Positions 51,625-61,720 of a stretch of 64,000 nt of DNA are shown in pieces. A program made the position numbers and the translations under genes. Numbering within the stretch: the first letter of the stretch is position 1; every line of letters starts with the position of its first letter. Source of the DNA: Spisula solida (Eukaryota; Mollusca; Bivalvia; Venerida; Mactridae). The DNA is taken from NCBI GenBank assembly GCA_947247005.1, contig OX365948.1:57318401-57382400 (forward strand), written 5' to 3'. The notes beneath the pieces are model-generated. The model had not been told where the DNA came from, did no database searches, and worked only from the letters and a program-made list of their open reading frames with translations.

Positions 51625-52505
51625 GTAGAACTGTACATTCATATTTATCCAATATATTTAATTATCCGTTAACTGTTTAAGTTACATTGTTTTACCAATA
51701 TATAGAGACTATTTGTTTGTTTTGATTGAATATGGTTTATATCTCATCGTGTAGTGATAAAATTCAATGTTTTCAAGAGCGCGTAGCTCATATTCAATCA
51801 AAACAAACAAATATTTTATTTATTTAATGCTTATATGGTGTTAAAACTGGTACTTTTTATGCCAAATTACCACTGTGGTTAAGCTGCGTAGAATATGTCG
51901 TTCCATTCATATATTTCACTTCAAAATCCGCCCTCTTGGATTATGGTGAATATGAGAAAACGACTTTTTCGAGAATTTTGCATCAAATCATACATCAACC
52001 TGTAGAAAATGATCCAACTAAGAGTATGAGCCCCTACATGACATGATCCGTTCAATAATAAAAAAGTTACAGAAATTTTAGTGTTGAGATTTTGGTAAAT
52101 TAAAGTAGTCCCTGTGAGGTGGCGGGGCTTATATCAGTCACATTGTAGGTGATAACCAGTGACTGGTATAGGTTTTATTTCACTGATAGAACTCCATATC
52201 TCACCAGTTAGCATTAAATAAATTTTATTATCCATTAAATATTATGTTACATCATGTTTCACCACTATATTGAATTATCCGTTAATTATTTATGATGCAT
52301 TTGTATTTCAGCAATATCTGTACTTCTCCGATAATTGTTTATGTTCCATTTATATTTTTAGCATATATAATTCTCCGTTAAATTTTGTATGTTTCATTTA
52401 TATTTTACAAAGACATTTATTTCTCCGTCAATCTAATTGTTTCAATTGTAATTATATTTCACAAATATTAAAATTTTCTCTAATTCTTCGTTAATTTATT
52501 TTATA
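51625..52505 (+). repeat. Degenerate ~55-60-bp AT-rich tandem repeat upstream of the peptide exon
   Basis: Degenerate units with a core like CTCCGTTAATT then TTTCATTTATATTT recur at about 51,625-51,705 and several times over 52,200-52,505. The palindrome at 51,711-51,812 and further sequence interrupt the array. The last unit supplies the pyrimidine-rich tract and AG acceptor of the coding exon. Confidence 0.6.
51711..51812. repeat. 102-bp element with perfect 24-bp inverted ends
   Basis: The left arm (51,711-51,734), starting ATTTGTTTGTTTTGATTGAA, is exactly complementary to the right arm (51,789-51,812). The 54-bp interior is not symmetric and contains GAGCGCGTAGC. Probable foldback MITE. 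Confidence 0.85.
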
Positions 52506-52521
52506 CATGTATTTAATTTTT

Positions 52522-52530
52522 AGTTTCAAA
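52522..52530 (+). other. 3' splice acceptor and leader before the peptide start
   Basis: TTTAATTTTTAG ends at 52,523, only seven bases before the ATG at 52,531. The T-rich tract is a good acceptor and implies at least one upstream non-coding exon, which I could not place. Confidence 0.6.
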
Positions 52531-52749
52531 ATGAAGCTCCTTATCCTTGTCCTTTTTGCTGTCGTCAGCTATGTGGCTGCTCAAAGGGGATTTGGCGGTG
52601 GTGGATACCATGGTGGGCATAGTGGCGAACATGGTGGAGGTAGTAGTTATGGAGGTTATGATAGCGGATACAGCGGTTACGGAGGGCCTGGTAGCGGACA
52701 CAGCGTTTCTAGGGGATATAGGGGTTCTGGAGGATGGCGGCGGGGTTGA
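52531..52749 (+). CDS. Secreted glycine/tyrosine-rich small protein (shell-matrix-like)
   Basis: The 72-residue product opens with a clear signal peptide (residues 1-17, charged K2 then a Leu/Val core, cleavage expected after VAA before Q18). The mature part is dominated by Gly with Tyr, Ser, His and Arg, in GGYHGG-, GYSGYGG- and GGSSYGG-like runs with no cysteine. Such composition is known from mollusc shell framework proteins (shematrin-like) and from some glycine-rich defence peptides; the role here is inference. I chose ATG 52,531 over 52,507 because the earlier one lies before the splice acceptor and would bury the signal peptide. The TGA at 52,747 is followed in frame by 15 codons of the same composition (Y, G, H rich) before TAG at 52,795, so the protein may be truncated by a point mutation. 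Confidence 0.8.
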   Translation: MKLLILVLFAVVSYVAAQRGFGGGGYHGGHSGEHGGGSSYGGYDSGYSGYGGPGSGHSVSRGYRGSGGWRRG

Positions 52750-52797
52750 TACAGCGGTTATGGTCACGGACATCTTGGCCATCATGACCGTGACTAG
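52750..52797 (+). other. In-frame coding-like extension after the TGA
   Basis: The 15 codons after the TGA encode YSGYGHGHLGHHDRD and then stop at TAG (52,795-52,797). The residues continue the Gly/Tyr/His pattern of the upstream protein. A single change from GGA (Gly) to TGA would explain this, giving an ancestral product of 88 residues. Alternatives are a base-calling error, a polymorphism or readthrough. Confidence 0.6.
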
Positions 52798-52803
52798 TTA
52801 TTT

Positions 52804-52812
52804 AAGGTAAGG
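52804..52812 (+). other. 5' splice donor just after the peptide ORF
   Basis: AAG/GTAAGG at 52,804-52,812 is a near-consensus donor nine bases after the TAG. With the acceptor at 52,523 it defines a 283-nt internal exon holding the whole coding region. If unused, AATAAA near 53,022 could serve as a polyadenylation signal. Confidence 0.5.
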
Positions 52813-53618
52813 TCAATTGTTATTCTTTTGTATTATGTTAGTTTGTTTTTACAAATGGTATAGTTTTAGTAAAACGGCGCTGAATTTTCAATTTTTATGC
52901 ACACTTGTGATGTCATTATGATGTGAGGCACTTTACCCACTATGCCACATCTGCTGAACCAAAAACGTTATAAAAATACAATGTTTATATATAACATGTT
53001 ATGCTAACAGACGACTGACTTGAATAAACGAGTCATTAGGTGAGTATACTGCCTTGTTCATTAGGTATTAATTTTATCCCATTGAAATGATGATAACAAC
53101 AAGAAACCGTATCTTTGATATGACATTGTTTATATGCGTGAAGGTTTTAATGTTGTGTTGTTAATATTGTGTTGATAATGTACAATGAATGTTTCAAATC
53201 TCAAAAGTACATAATTAACACATTTATAAAACCGCTATTTTTTGTAGAAGCCCGATACGAAAAGAAACCGATGATATTGTGTATCAGCGGCATATGTTTG
53301 GTATGTAATACAAATAAAGCTGAATATTGTTGTTTATCTGTACGAAGTGTTAAATAAAATTGCAACGTATTTCTTTTTCAACTCATTGCTACTCGTGCGC
53401 ATACATTATGAAATGAAGAACGCATTAATACTCTGACGAAGGTACCAAATGTCTGTCAGTCTTTAATGGGTTGTTCTGACCAAGCGTCTGATGCGTCACG
53501 AATAGGAAATGTCGTTTCCTACTATGCATTTGAGAATGTCATTTGTGATCAATCATTTCCTCATGACATACGGTTGGTCTCGCAAATGTTTCAAAACGTC
53601 ACACAGAAACAGTGTTGT

Positions 53619-53858
53619 CCTGGGCTGGTTTCATAAAGCATCTACATATTTTAACTTAAGTCAAAAATTTGGGATGTACATATGTCCCGGAAATTGAAGA
53701 ATAGCCCATACTTCCTTATTGATTATCGTAACTCTCTACAAAATGCATAAACTCTTCGTAAAGAAATAATATCTATATTATTTAGGTAATACACTAAAAG
53801 AAATTTTAAGATTTCAAGAAAATTCTTAGTTAAGATGCTTTATAAAAACCGGCCCTGG
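53619..53858. mobile_element. ~240-bp MITE with GGTTTCATAAAGCATCT ends
   Basis: The left end CCTGGGCTGGTTTCATAAAG and the complement of the right end (CCAGGGCCGGTTTTTATAAAG) form imperfect inverted repeats that run on through GCATCT and a TAACT-AG tract. No ORF. Superfamily unresolved. Confidence 0.75.
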
Positions 53859-53924
53859 TAAAGAGTTACCAACACACAGAATATACAATAAAAGGACGGA
53901 ATATGCGCGGAAGGCATAAAAGCA

Positions 53925-54430
53925 GTATACAAATTGCTTGCTTAAGTTGAAAGTGGTCGCGATCAAAATGACGCATACTGAAACTGGATATAAAATAAAA
54001 ACACAGTTTAACAAAAAGGGTCAGGGACAAAACTATGTTTTACCTTTTTCATTTCTTACCATAAAGTGGACTACATATACATGGAAGAAGATAGACAATA
54101 TGGCGCGAGTCGCTGAAATGTCGCATTTTTCAACTGGCATCGATTTGGCGACTACAAGTAAATTCAGCTGACAAGTTGTCGAACTGTTCGTCTTGGACTA
54201 AGATTATATCAACAGTGTAATTGTATGGTTTGATCGCGGTGTTTCGTGAGCGTTTTATACTAGGATGATTAACTGTGATATGACACGCAACAAAAATGTC
54301 AGCAAATTTATAGACGTAAATTACCAACGACTCCCGCACCATCATGATGTTCATCAGAATGGCAGGTCACCCACATATTAAGGAGGAGTATATAGTGTGT
54401 CCTGATTTATATAGTACATTTGCTTACCGG
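53925..54430 (+). repeat. Duplicated block E, right copy
   Basis: Direct partner of 49,880-50,470. Downstream, 54,728-54,770 (ATATTTGTGTTTTTCGGTGT) also matches 51,458-51,500 directly, so a ~4-kb neighbourhood including the peptide exon is framed by duplicated sequence. Confidence 0.8.
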
Positions 54431-54874
54431 TAACTTTAGTCATTGCCCTAAGGAGTTTATAGTTTTGCTTCGTCAGACATTTGGTGTTTGCGTACTCCTT
54501 CCCTGTCCGTTTTATTATCATGTTTTTGTGGACAACTATTAAAAATCTTTTATGAAGCTGCAGTGTATATAAATGTGTCGCCATCGAATATTACTGGACA
54601 CCATGACGCCATTTCCCTAATTCATTGTTGTTGTTTGCTATATTTATTTTTACGTTTTTGTCAAGAACACTTAGAACTGCGAAAAATTACATCATTGAAA
54701 AACGATATTGAAATGTAAATTATATTGAGGATATTTGTGTTTTTCGGTGTAAGATTGAATGTTATTTCACCGAGTTAGCAGCTGACGCAATATTTTCACC
54801 AGTGCCGTAGCCACGAGTGAAAATTAAAGTCCGACGCTCACGAGGTGAAATATGTACATTTCTTGGCTTATAAA

Positions 54875-57490
54875 CGTGTTTTGCCTTTGCGATAATCCTT
54901 TCTATTAGAGCATCCGTTCTACCAAATGCGATCGTGATTGTCTAAAACCAATGATCTAAGCTATATGATACAGCATTATTATTCGGCTGCATTGCCTCCA
55001 AATTTTGTGAGATATCCACTGAGAGTTCAGGGCAGACAGTATCATTTTGAGTTTAGGCGTCAATAGGCTTAAACAACATTGGGGCGCTCCACGGGGATTT
55101 CAAAAGAACAAAATGTAGTCCGTTTGAGTGCAATTATTAACAGTGAAATAATCAACAGTGAACTTTTCGGATAATAATACACTGATATTCCGCGGTAAAC
55201 CACTCATAAGAATTAAATAAAGTGAAATTCTTTGTAGGCTTGAAGAAGAAAATTTGTTATTTTTGTTTTGTTGTGTAACAGGAGAATGGCATTATCATTA
55301 TGCTTGTTGGATTTATATTCGGTTACGTTTTCTGAATCAACGACTGTATCAGTGCCTGATCGACGGTCATGAATAATACTTATCCATCGTCACTAAATCA
55401 ATGGAAAAGCTGATTGAATCATGCATGTGTTGTTACGACATAATCAGTTAGGTTTATTCCACTATTTAGATATGTTGGCTGTTATCTTCTTCGATACATC
55501 TGTTATGAATGAATATTGAATACATCGTATAATAAAGACATTTATTTCCAACTTTCATGTAGAGTACGATGAGATGATTGTCATATGCAAAACGATAATA
55601 AAATATTGGAAACAACAGAGTGCGAAAGGCGCGAAAGGGAAAACACAAGCACGAGCCTGGCGACAATGACAAACCCAAAATATGAACAAGAAAAAAGAAA
55701 CTTATCTTCAAAAATCTACTTTAATGTGCCAATTTTGTACCATGAAAGTGTAGGTGAGTGTTTCAACAAAGCGTATGCATGGTTACAACAACACAATGCA
55801 TTTTTAAGAACATGTTAATATGTGATGTACTCGCCATATGAAAAACGCATGCATCACATAAACAAAGTACATTTCTACCAAACTTTCAAAATGTGATGTT
55901 TTGAGTTCCTTAGTCTCCTGGTAACTGTGTTACGGAATGCCTAATAAGGCAGAAAGAAGCATGTTTATCAATCTCATTCAATTGTAGAGGAAGCATGGAG
56001 CGTACGTATGCAATTAGTTTTGTGCATTTCTTGACTTATAAACGTGTTTTGCCTTTGCAATAATCATTTCTATTAGATCATCCGTTCTACCAAAAAGCCC
56101 AAAATGTCTAAAACCAATTAACTAAGCTATATTTGGAAAGTTAAAACATCGCTTAATACCATGTTAAAGTACATGTTACATGTATAATGTGCGTATTGCA
56201 TGCTACATTGGTCGTGTATATGTTTGCTGTTTTGTTAATAATGTTATTATCATTGTGTCAGCAACTCAGTCGTCATGAACTAAAGTCAACCATCGTCACT
56301 TAATCAATGAAAAACTTAGCTTTCGTGTAACACACGCCTTTCTTGGGTAATGAATGAATATTGAATACATTGTATAATATAGACATTTATTTCACACTTT
56401 CATGTTGAGTAAAATGCTGAATTCTTTCAAAGAATTGTCATATGCAAAAAGATAATAACAAATTGGAAAGGGAAGGAAGCACTCAACAGAACCAACAGAG
56501 CACGAAAAGCACAAAAAGGAACACACAAGCACAACCCACACTGACAAACACGAAAACGAACAAGAAAAAAGAAACTAATCAGCTAGAAAGTTCTATTTTG
56601 ATATGTTTTTTTCCCAATGAAAGTGTAAGCGAGTCCTACAACAAAACACATACATTGTTACCACGGACATGCATCAGAATTACACAATGCATTTGTAAGA
56701 CAGTTTTAATTTGTGCTGAAATCGACTTATGCAAAACGCTTACATCATATACAAAGTACATTTCTACCACATTTTCAAATTGTGATGTTACGAGTTCCTT
56801 TGTCTCTTTGTAACTATTTTACGGAATGTCTTTAAAAGACAGAAAGAAGCATGCTTATCAAATTCCATTCTACAGGAAGCATTGAACGCATGTATGTAAT
56901 TAGTTTTGTGCGCATTATGCTAATAAACGTGTTTTGTCTTTGCAATAATCCGTTCTATTAGATTATCTATTCTACCAATTGCGAACGTGATTTTCTAAAA
57001 CCAATGATCTAAGCTATATTTGGAAATTTAATTTTATTAAATTACTTCGTAACAAGATTGATATTTCAAGGCGAGAGAACCGCAAAGAAATATTGAAATT
57101 AACCAACGCGTGTCGTGAAAGAAATTCTATAAACGTGCAAAACATCTGTTTCAAGCAAAACAGGAATGCGTCTCTTTTGAGAATGTAACTTAAAGCATGC
57201 AATTATGGTCGTTGCTTCTAACTAATGTCCAACAATCAATCATTTGTTTAGCACCAACCAACCTCATTGGGCAATACTGGAATGCGAATACATACTACAC
57301 TTAAAGTGTATTGTTGAAATGCCACTGAATACCATTTTAAAGTATCCTTTACATGTATGATGTGCGTATTGCGTGCTACATTGATCGTACATATGTTTGC
57401 TGTTTTGTTAATAATGTTATTATTATTTGTGACGGCAACTCTGCAGCCTTTCCCAACAAACTGTATATACACGTATACCATAACATAACG
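54875..57490 (+). repeat. Diverged tandem array of ~0.9-1.15-kb units
   Basis: The marker ATAAACGTGTTTTGCCTTTG followed by CTATTAGA and CTAAAACCAAT occurs at about 54,882, 56,040 and 56,923. A second marker (TTTGCTGTTTTGTTAATAAT) occurs at about 56,223 and 57,391, and the tract around 55,565-55,800 matches 56,440-56,670. About 2.3 units are present. The ORFs at 55,585-55,818 and 56,442-56,813 are equivalent frames of the repeat with little similarity and no known domain. Unit two carries a dispersed-family terminus at 56,462. Coordinates 54,980-55,205 also hold the inverted partner of block F. Confidence 0.75.
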
Positions 57491-57799
57491 ATAACACCCA
57501 AACATTACATTTTCATATTGATTCTACTTAGGTCAATAAGATTAAGCGTTTCTGTCACCAATTAGAAACTCGTATCGTATCGACCATTACTGACATCGAC
57601 ATATGCTCACAGAAATGGATTACGGATCACAGTTTTGCGTGCCTACACGAAATAAAATAATCTTTACGTTATCAAAGTAAAATATATTACCACTTGGTGT
57701 AAACCCGCTTCCATGTCATGTGAAGAATTGAGAACATTCTTAATCACATACATTGTTTGACATTTGAAAACAATTGACATGGGACATTGAATCCACTCA

Positions 57800-57960
57800 C
57801 AAAAACAATAAAAATAAATCTGACACGGAAGGCTGCAATCGGCTGAAACAGCAAAGCACACCAAAGCACAAACAAGAACAGTGGGATGAAAATGGACGTT
57901 GATATAAACACGACTCAACAAGTCTCAAAGGATAACCCAGTATACAAAATGTAAGACAAT
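57800..57960 (+). mobile_element. Dispersed-family copy
   Basis: The terminus at about 57,818-57,840 (CTGACACGGAAGGCTGCAATC) is followed by the usual CAGCAAAGCAC-like subterminal stretch. Far end not defined. Confidence 0.55.
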
Positions 57961-58094
57961 GACCGACCATGTGCTAAGTTTATACAATAACAGGTACAAG
58001 ATAAGCAAAAGCCATTTATCTAGCGTGTTAGACCATAGTTAATCACAAAGCACCCACTTGACACAGTGATCAAGTCATACAAAAACAATGTGAG

Positions 58095-58495
58095 TATCAT
58101 CAGACGCAATATGCACGACAAATTGTTGGATAATTACCAAGATACTATAAATAGTCGCGAAATCGATGAACGTAAAGCGATTAATGTCTTTTCAGCGGCT
58201 TCGGCTATCTTCCTACATTTCATTCCTAAAAGTATTAAAAAACCACTTGTATAAAACTGCCGGAAATGAAAAAGTCACATTATTCGGTAAATCTGATTAA
58301 TGATGTCAATATGCGATTATTAACAAAAGTTTTATCAATTTACAATTTTATTTGTTTATCATCAGACGGCAATGTGCACGACAAATTGTTGGATAATTAC
58401 CAAAATACTATAACTATAATCGATGATAGTATAGCGATTAATGTCATTTCAGCGGCTTCGGCGAGCTTCCTACGTTTCATTCCTAAAGCTGGGTT
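58095..58495 (+). repeat. ~260-bp tandem duplication
   Basis: Two tracts (about 58,095-58,230 and 58,358-58,490) share ATCATCAGACG, GCACGACAAATTGTTGGATA, TTTCAGCGGCTTCGGC and TTTCATTCCTAAA. Each carries a short ORF with related frames. No domain was recognised, but the shared in-frame stretch makes an old exon duplication possible. Confidence 0.7.
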
Positions 58496-58640
58496 CACAC
58501 TATGAACGTTTGTACCAGCGTTGATCAGCGTTTCAAAAATCAGATTGATGACGTCACGTTTGACGTCATATACTATGACAAATGACGTAACGGTGACGGT
58601 AACGTTCCTTGGAAAGAAAATAGTTTGACGTCAACCTGTC
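58490..58640. repeat. Probable MITE end with clustered TGACGTCA-like sites
   Basis: GCTGGGTTCACACTATGAACG is a common style of short-transposon terminus. It is followed by GATGACGTCACG and TGACGTCATATAC, consensus cAMP-response-type palindromes, within about 20 bp. A matching right end was not found. Confidence 0.4.
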
Positions 58641-58714
58641 TTGTTGTGCTATAAATGGCAGAGCATTGGCGATGTTAGAATCGAAATATTAAATAGGAGC
58701 TGTGCTTTGGTGTG

Positions 58715-58815
58715 TTATAAAATATAGGCACTTGTTTGAATGCATACATTAAATCACTCGTGCTACGCACTCGTGATTTAATTACTACGCATCCAAACAC
58801 GTGCCTATATTTTAT
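58715..58815. repeat. ~100-bp foldback MITE, second copy
   Basis: This is the reverse complement of the element at 33,865-33,965, with the same ends and central hairpin. Two copies 25 kb apart in unrelated surroundings support mobility. Confidence 0.85.
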
Positions 58816-58989
58816 TACGCAACAAAACATAACTACGTATTCATTATTTCTTAATTTATACAGATATATTGTTACAGCTACCAGTGAAACCTCATCGTAC
58901 AAACGTGTAACTATCAACTAGTATTGGGAAAAAACATAATAAGTTGAAACATCGAACGGGTTGAAAATAATTAATTACTGTGATCAGTT

Positions 58990-59090
58990 AACTGTCTGTA
59001 TTGATTTCGCATGGACCGACGCAAAAGTTTCTGCTTCTTCCATTTCTAAATAAACGCGTCGCCACTCGTCGTCATCCGTATGTACTGCAA
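58990..59090 (-). CDS. Weak candidate terminal exon, unknown product
   Basis: On the minus strand an acceptor-like CTCGCGTTGCAG at about 59,089 is followed by an open frame containing DDDEWRRVYLEMEEAE and ending in TGA near 58,990. The acidic, charged composition is unlike the surrounding AT-rich translations. No family recognised; low confidence. Confidence 0.2.
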
Positions 59091-59442
59091 CGCGAGCGGT
59101 GAGAAATAATGTGGTTCTTTACTTTCAATGATTAGCTATGACATCATTTACAGCATTGAGCTTGATTTTACAAGGAGAAAAACTTACGTGACGTTATTTT
59201 TTGTTTGGGAAGTCGTTTGCTTAATTTGTAAAATCAAAAACTATTGATCGATAATACGCATCTCTTGGTGACTTTAACACTATCACATTGCTTGAAATTG
59301 TGATTGAAAATCTGCAAATTAATTTATAATGAAGCAAGCCTAACAATCAAAGTGGCACGAATCGTTTTTTATAAAGAGAAAAACGTACTGTTGTTTTTAA
59401 TTGAAAAGGAAATCGGATTTTATTTCTCTGAAAGTCGTTTGC

Positions 59443-59736
59443 TTAATTTGTAAAATATATTTGAAAGTGACAGAAAATATTCCTTTCATGACAAATACGA
59501 TTGACAATCAGGGTATGGCTTCGAACTGACTGTGGATGTGCAATATCAATTCTATATTTGAATGACGGCCGAACTGTACGTTCAGGATATCGACTTAGTT
59601 TCTTATTTGTGTAGACATATTCTACACGCACATCAACTGTATATTTAAGCGAACTTCTTGGTGGGACCGAAGAGGACTTTCCCCTTAATCTGAGATGAAT
59701 AATGTCAGATGTGTCTCTAAAGGCATTTAATAACAC
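59443..59736 (-). CDS. Weak candidate exon, 97 codons, unknown product
   Basis: This minus-strand frame is richer in Arg, Val, Ser and Pro than expected for random AT-rich sequence, with segments such as HLRLRGKSSSVPPR and YTVDVRVEYVY that alternate like beta strands. It lies upstream, on the same strand, of the candidate at 58,990-59,090. No signal peptide, membrane segment or known domain is visible. A ~25-bp sequence near its stop (AAGTCGTTTGCTTAATTTGT on the plus strand) is repeated at about 59,203. It could be an exon, a transposon remnant or chance. Confidence 0.25.
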   Translation of the reverse strand: MLLNAFRDTSDIIHLRLRGKSSSVPPRSSLKYTVDVRVEYVYTNKKLSRYPERTVRPSFKYRIDIAHPQSVRSHTLIVNRICHERNIFCHFQIYFTN

Positions 59737-59999
59737 CCCGATAAAATATTGGCGTTTTCACTTTTTGCAAACAAACATTTATTCGATGTTGCCTTAGAGT
59801 TTTACGCCACAAACCTGAAAGGGAATTGTATGTTGGTATAGAAACATAAGTTTGTTCCGAGGACACGATGGTGCCGATTTATGTTCGTAATACTCTAAAG
59901 AATTTCTAATTTTAACGAGACATAACGAGGCATTTTGTTTGCTGAATCTTTTCTATTCAGCTTTTAAACAGTGGGACAGGGGATGTTTAATTTTCTTGG

Positions 60000-60290
60000 T
60001 CGGTAGTGTGTTGGGCACTTCTTCGTTTTAAGTTTTCTGACAGCTAAAACTAGGCATTATAGTCCTTTTGCTGTGGAAACTGGGTCATTCAGCTAGTTAT
60101 AATTTATTTTACTTTTCGACAGCTTGGACTTGGGCGGATCTGCGCTTGTTTAGTTGAACATTGTGTCTTTATGTGTTTTATGTTTCCTGTGCTCGGTTGG
60201 TTCAGTTGGGCATTGTGTTTTGTGTGTTTTTATGTTTTCTGTGCTCGGCTGGTTAAGTTGAGTGCTGCCTTCCCTGTCTGACTTAATATA
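60000..60290 (-). mobile_element. Dispersed short element ('GCAGCACTC' family)
   Basis: This minus-orientation copy ends at 60,256-60,290 with GAGTGCTGCCTTCCCTGTCT and ACTTAATATAATC. A ~50-bp subterminal block ending CTGTGCTCGG-TGGTTAAGTTG is duplicated in tandem, a smaller version of the expansion seen at 23,930. The inner part matches 2,216-2,400. Confidence 0.75.
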
Positions 60291-60370
60291 ATCTTTTTTT
60301 ATAACTATGATAATAATGAAACAAACTACATCTCTCAAGCTGATGATGGATTTCTGTCTTCGTCTTCTCT

Positions 60371-60387
60371 CCCCCCCCCCCCCCCCC
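60371..60387 (+). repeat. Poly-C run of 17
   Basis: An uninterrupted run of 17 C lies in a pyrimidine-rich stretch. The complementary strand can form G-quadruplexes. It is also a likely length-error site in sequencing. Confidence 0.95.
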
Positions 60388-60446
60388 TCCTTCCATTGAT
60401 AATTACGTTATTAGATAGAAATAAACAAACATTAGACATTTCCACA

Positions 60447-60745
60447 GAGTGACTTGATCCGATTTATCAAAAATAAATCCCATCGGGATACTTGTCAAAA
60501 TCCACTAAGTAGACATCTACGACAAGAGAAAAATGCACAACCGGTGTTGAGCGAAGTTAGTTGCTAACATTTTCTGTTGACTGCTGCCTGCCCAGTCCGA
60601 TTTATCAAAAACAAATCCCATCGGGATACTTGTCAAAATCGACTAAGTAGACTTCTACGACAAGAGAAAATTACCACCGGTGTTTAGCGAAGTGTGTTGC
60701 TAACTTTTTTTTTACTGCTGCCTGCCCTGTCCGATTTATTATTAC
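60447..60745 (-). repeat. Tandem ~140-bp repeat including the family terminus
   Basis: CCCATCGGGATACTTGTCAA and CTACGACAAGAGAAAA recur about 140 bp apart, each copy ending in the minus-orientation terminus CTGCTGCCTGCCC-GTCCGATTTAT (60,572-60,600 and 60,712-60,735). The same target-like sequence precedes each copy, so the family end itself was duplicated in tandem. Confidence 0.85.
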
Positions 60746-61609
60746 ATTTAGTCTATAATATTTGAACGGTCCTTTGTACAATACTCGTTATAATACTTGC
60801 ATAACGACACTTGCAATAAACGACGGATTCCAATTTTTACTCAGAATATTACTTTAAGCAGCAACCATTACATAACAAGTCACTTAAACCAAAAAGAACG
60901 ATCATCATTGTGTTAAGAAAAAAAGAGCAATGCTAGCCGGTAATTTGATTTTTTCTCCAAGAGACAATTTCCTGTCAGTGAGACATGTACGACCTCTTTA
61001 CAGTCTAATCTTCTGTTTCTTGTTTTAGATTAAGTTGGTTTTGTAATATTTAACAATGATTGAGATGGGCCACCTAGGACGTGACAATTTCCCTTCCAGA
61101 GCCAAATGACAGAAACGCACTCATTATATTTTTCGTCGTAATGACATTTATCACATAACGTGTGGCCTAGCAGTGCCGTAAAGTCGTGCCAGAAATATCG
61201 TTCGACACTCCCCAAGTGTGCAATAAATATTTAAATTAGCATGACTTTACGTTAGCCAACCAATGTCTTGATCGGCCCATGACGTCAGAATATTCCAAAG
61301 TCGACAAGACGTCGCGTTTAGTGTACCTGCGACAGAACCGCACTAATTATATTTCCCCAAACTCTTAAGCAGTGAGCTTCCTTGCTCGTGTGCTAAATAA
61401 CGTCAACGCAGCAGCGGGTAACATAATAGCTGTGAACAGTTTGGATATAGAAGAGTTTACTTAACACAGAAGAATAGTTTGCACCTATTTTGAGATTCAT
61501 ACCAACACTGTACGACGCCATCGCCAAGAGATGCAAAGTACGAAAGTATTCAGGCCGTAAGTCACTTGTGAGAGCAATGTCAAAGCATGTACTACGTTCA
61601 AAGATAATA

Positions 61610-61720
61610 TAAAATCGGGCAGGAAAGGCAGCACTCATTACAAATAGCACAGCACGAAAGGCACAAAGTGTAACACACGAAACAAAAGAAAAAAACAAAC
61701 CCACAGACCGCAAGTACACG
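61610..61720 (+). mobile_element. Dispersed-family copy
   Basis: Terminus GGGCAGGAAAGGCAGCACTC at 61,618-61,637, then AGCACAGCACGAAAGGCACA. The 127-aa minus-strand ORF (61,393-61,776) translates this repeat, not a host gene. Confidence 0.65.

Noticed and set aside
52513..52785. 90-codon minus ORF opposite the glycine-rich exon
   Set aside because: It is the antisense shadow of the glycine-rich coding sequence (Gly codons read as Thr/Ser/Pro), and the sense frame has a signal peptide and splice sites.
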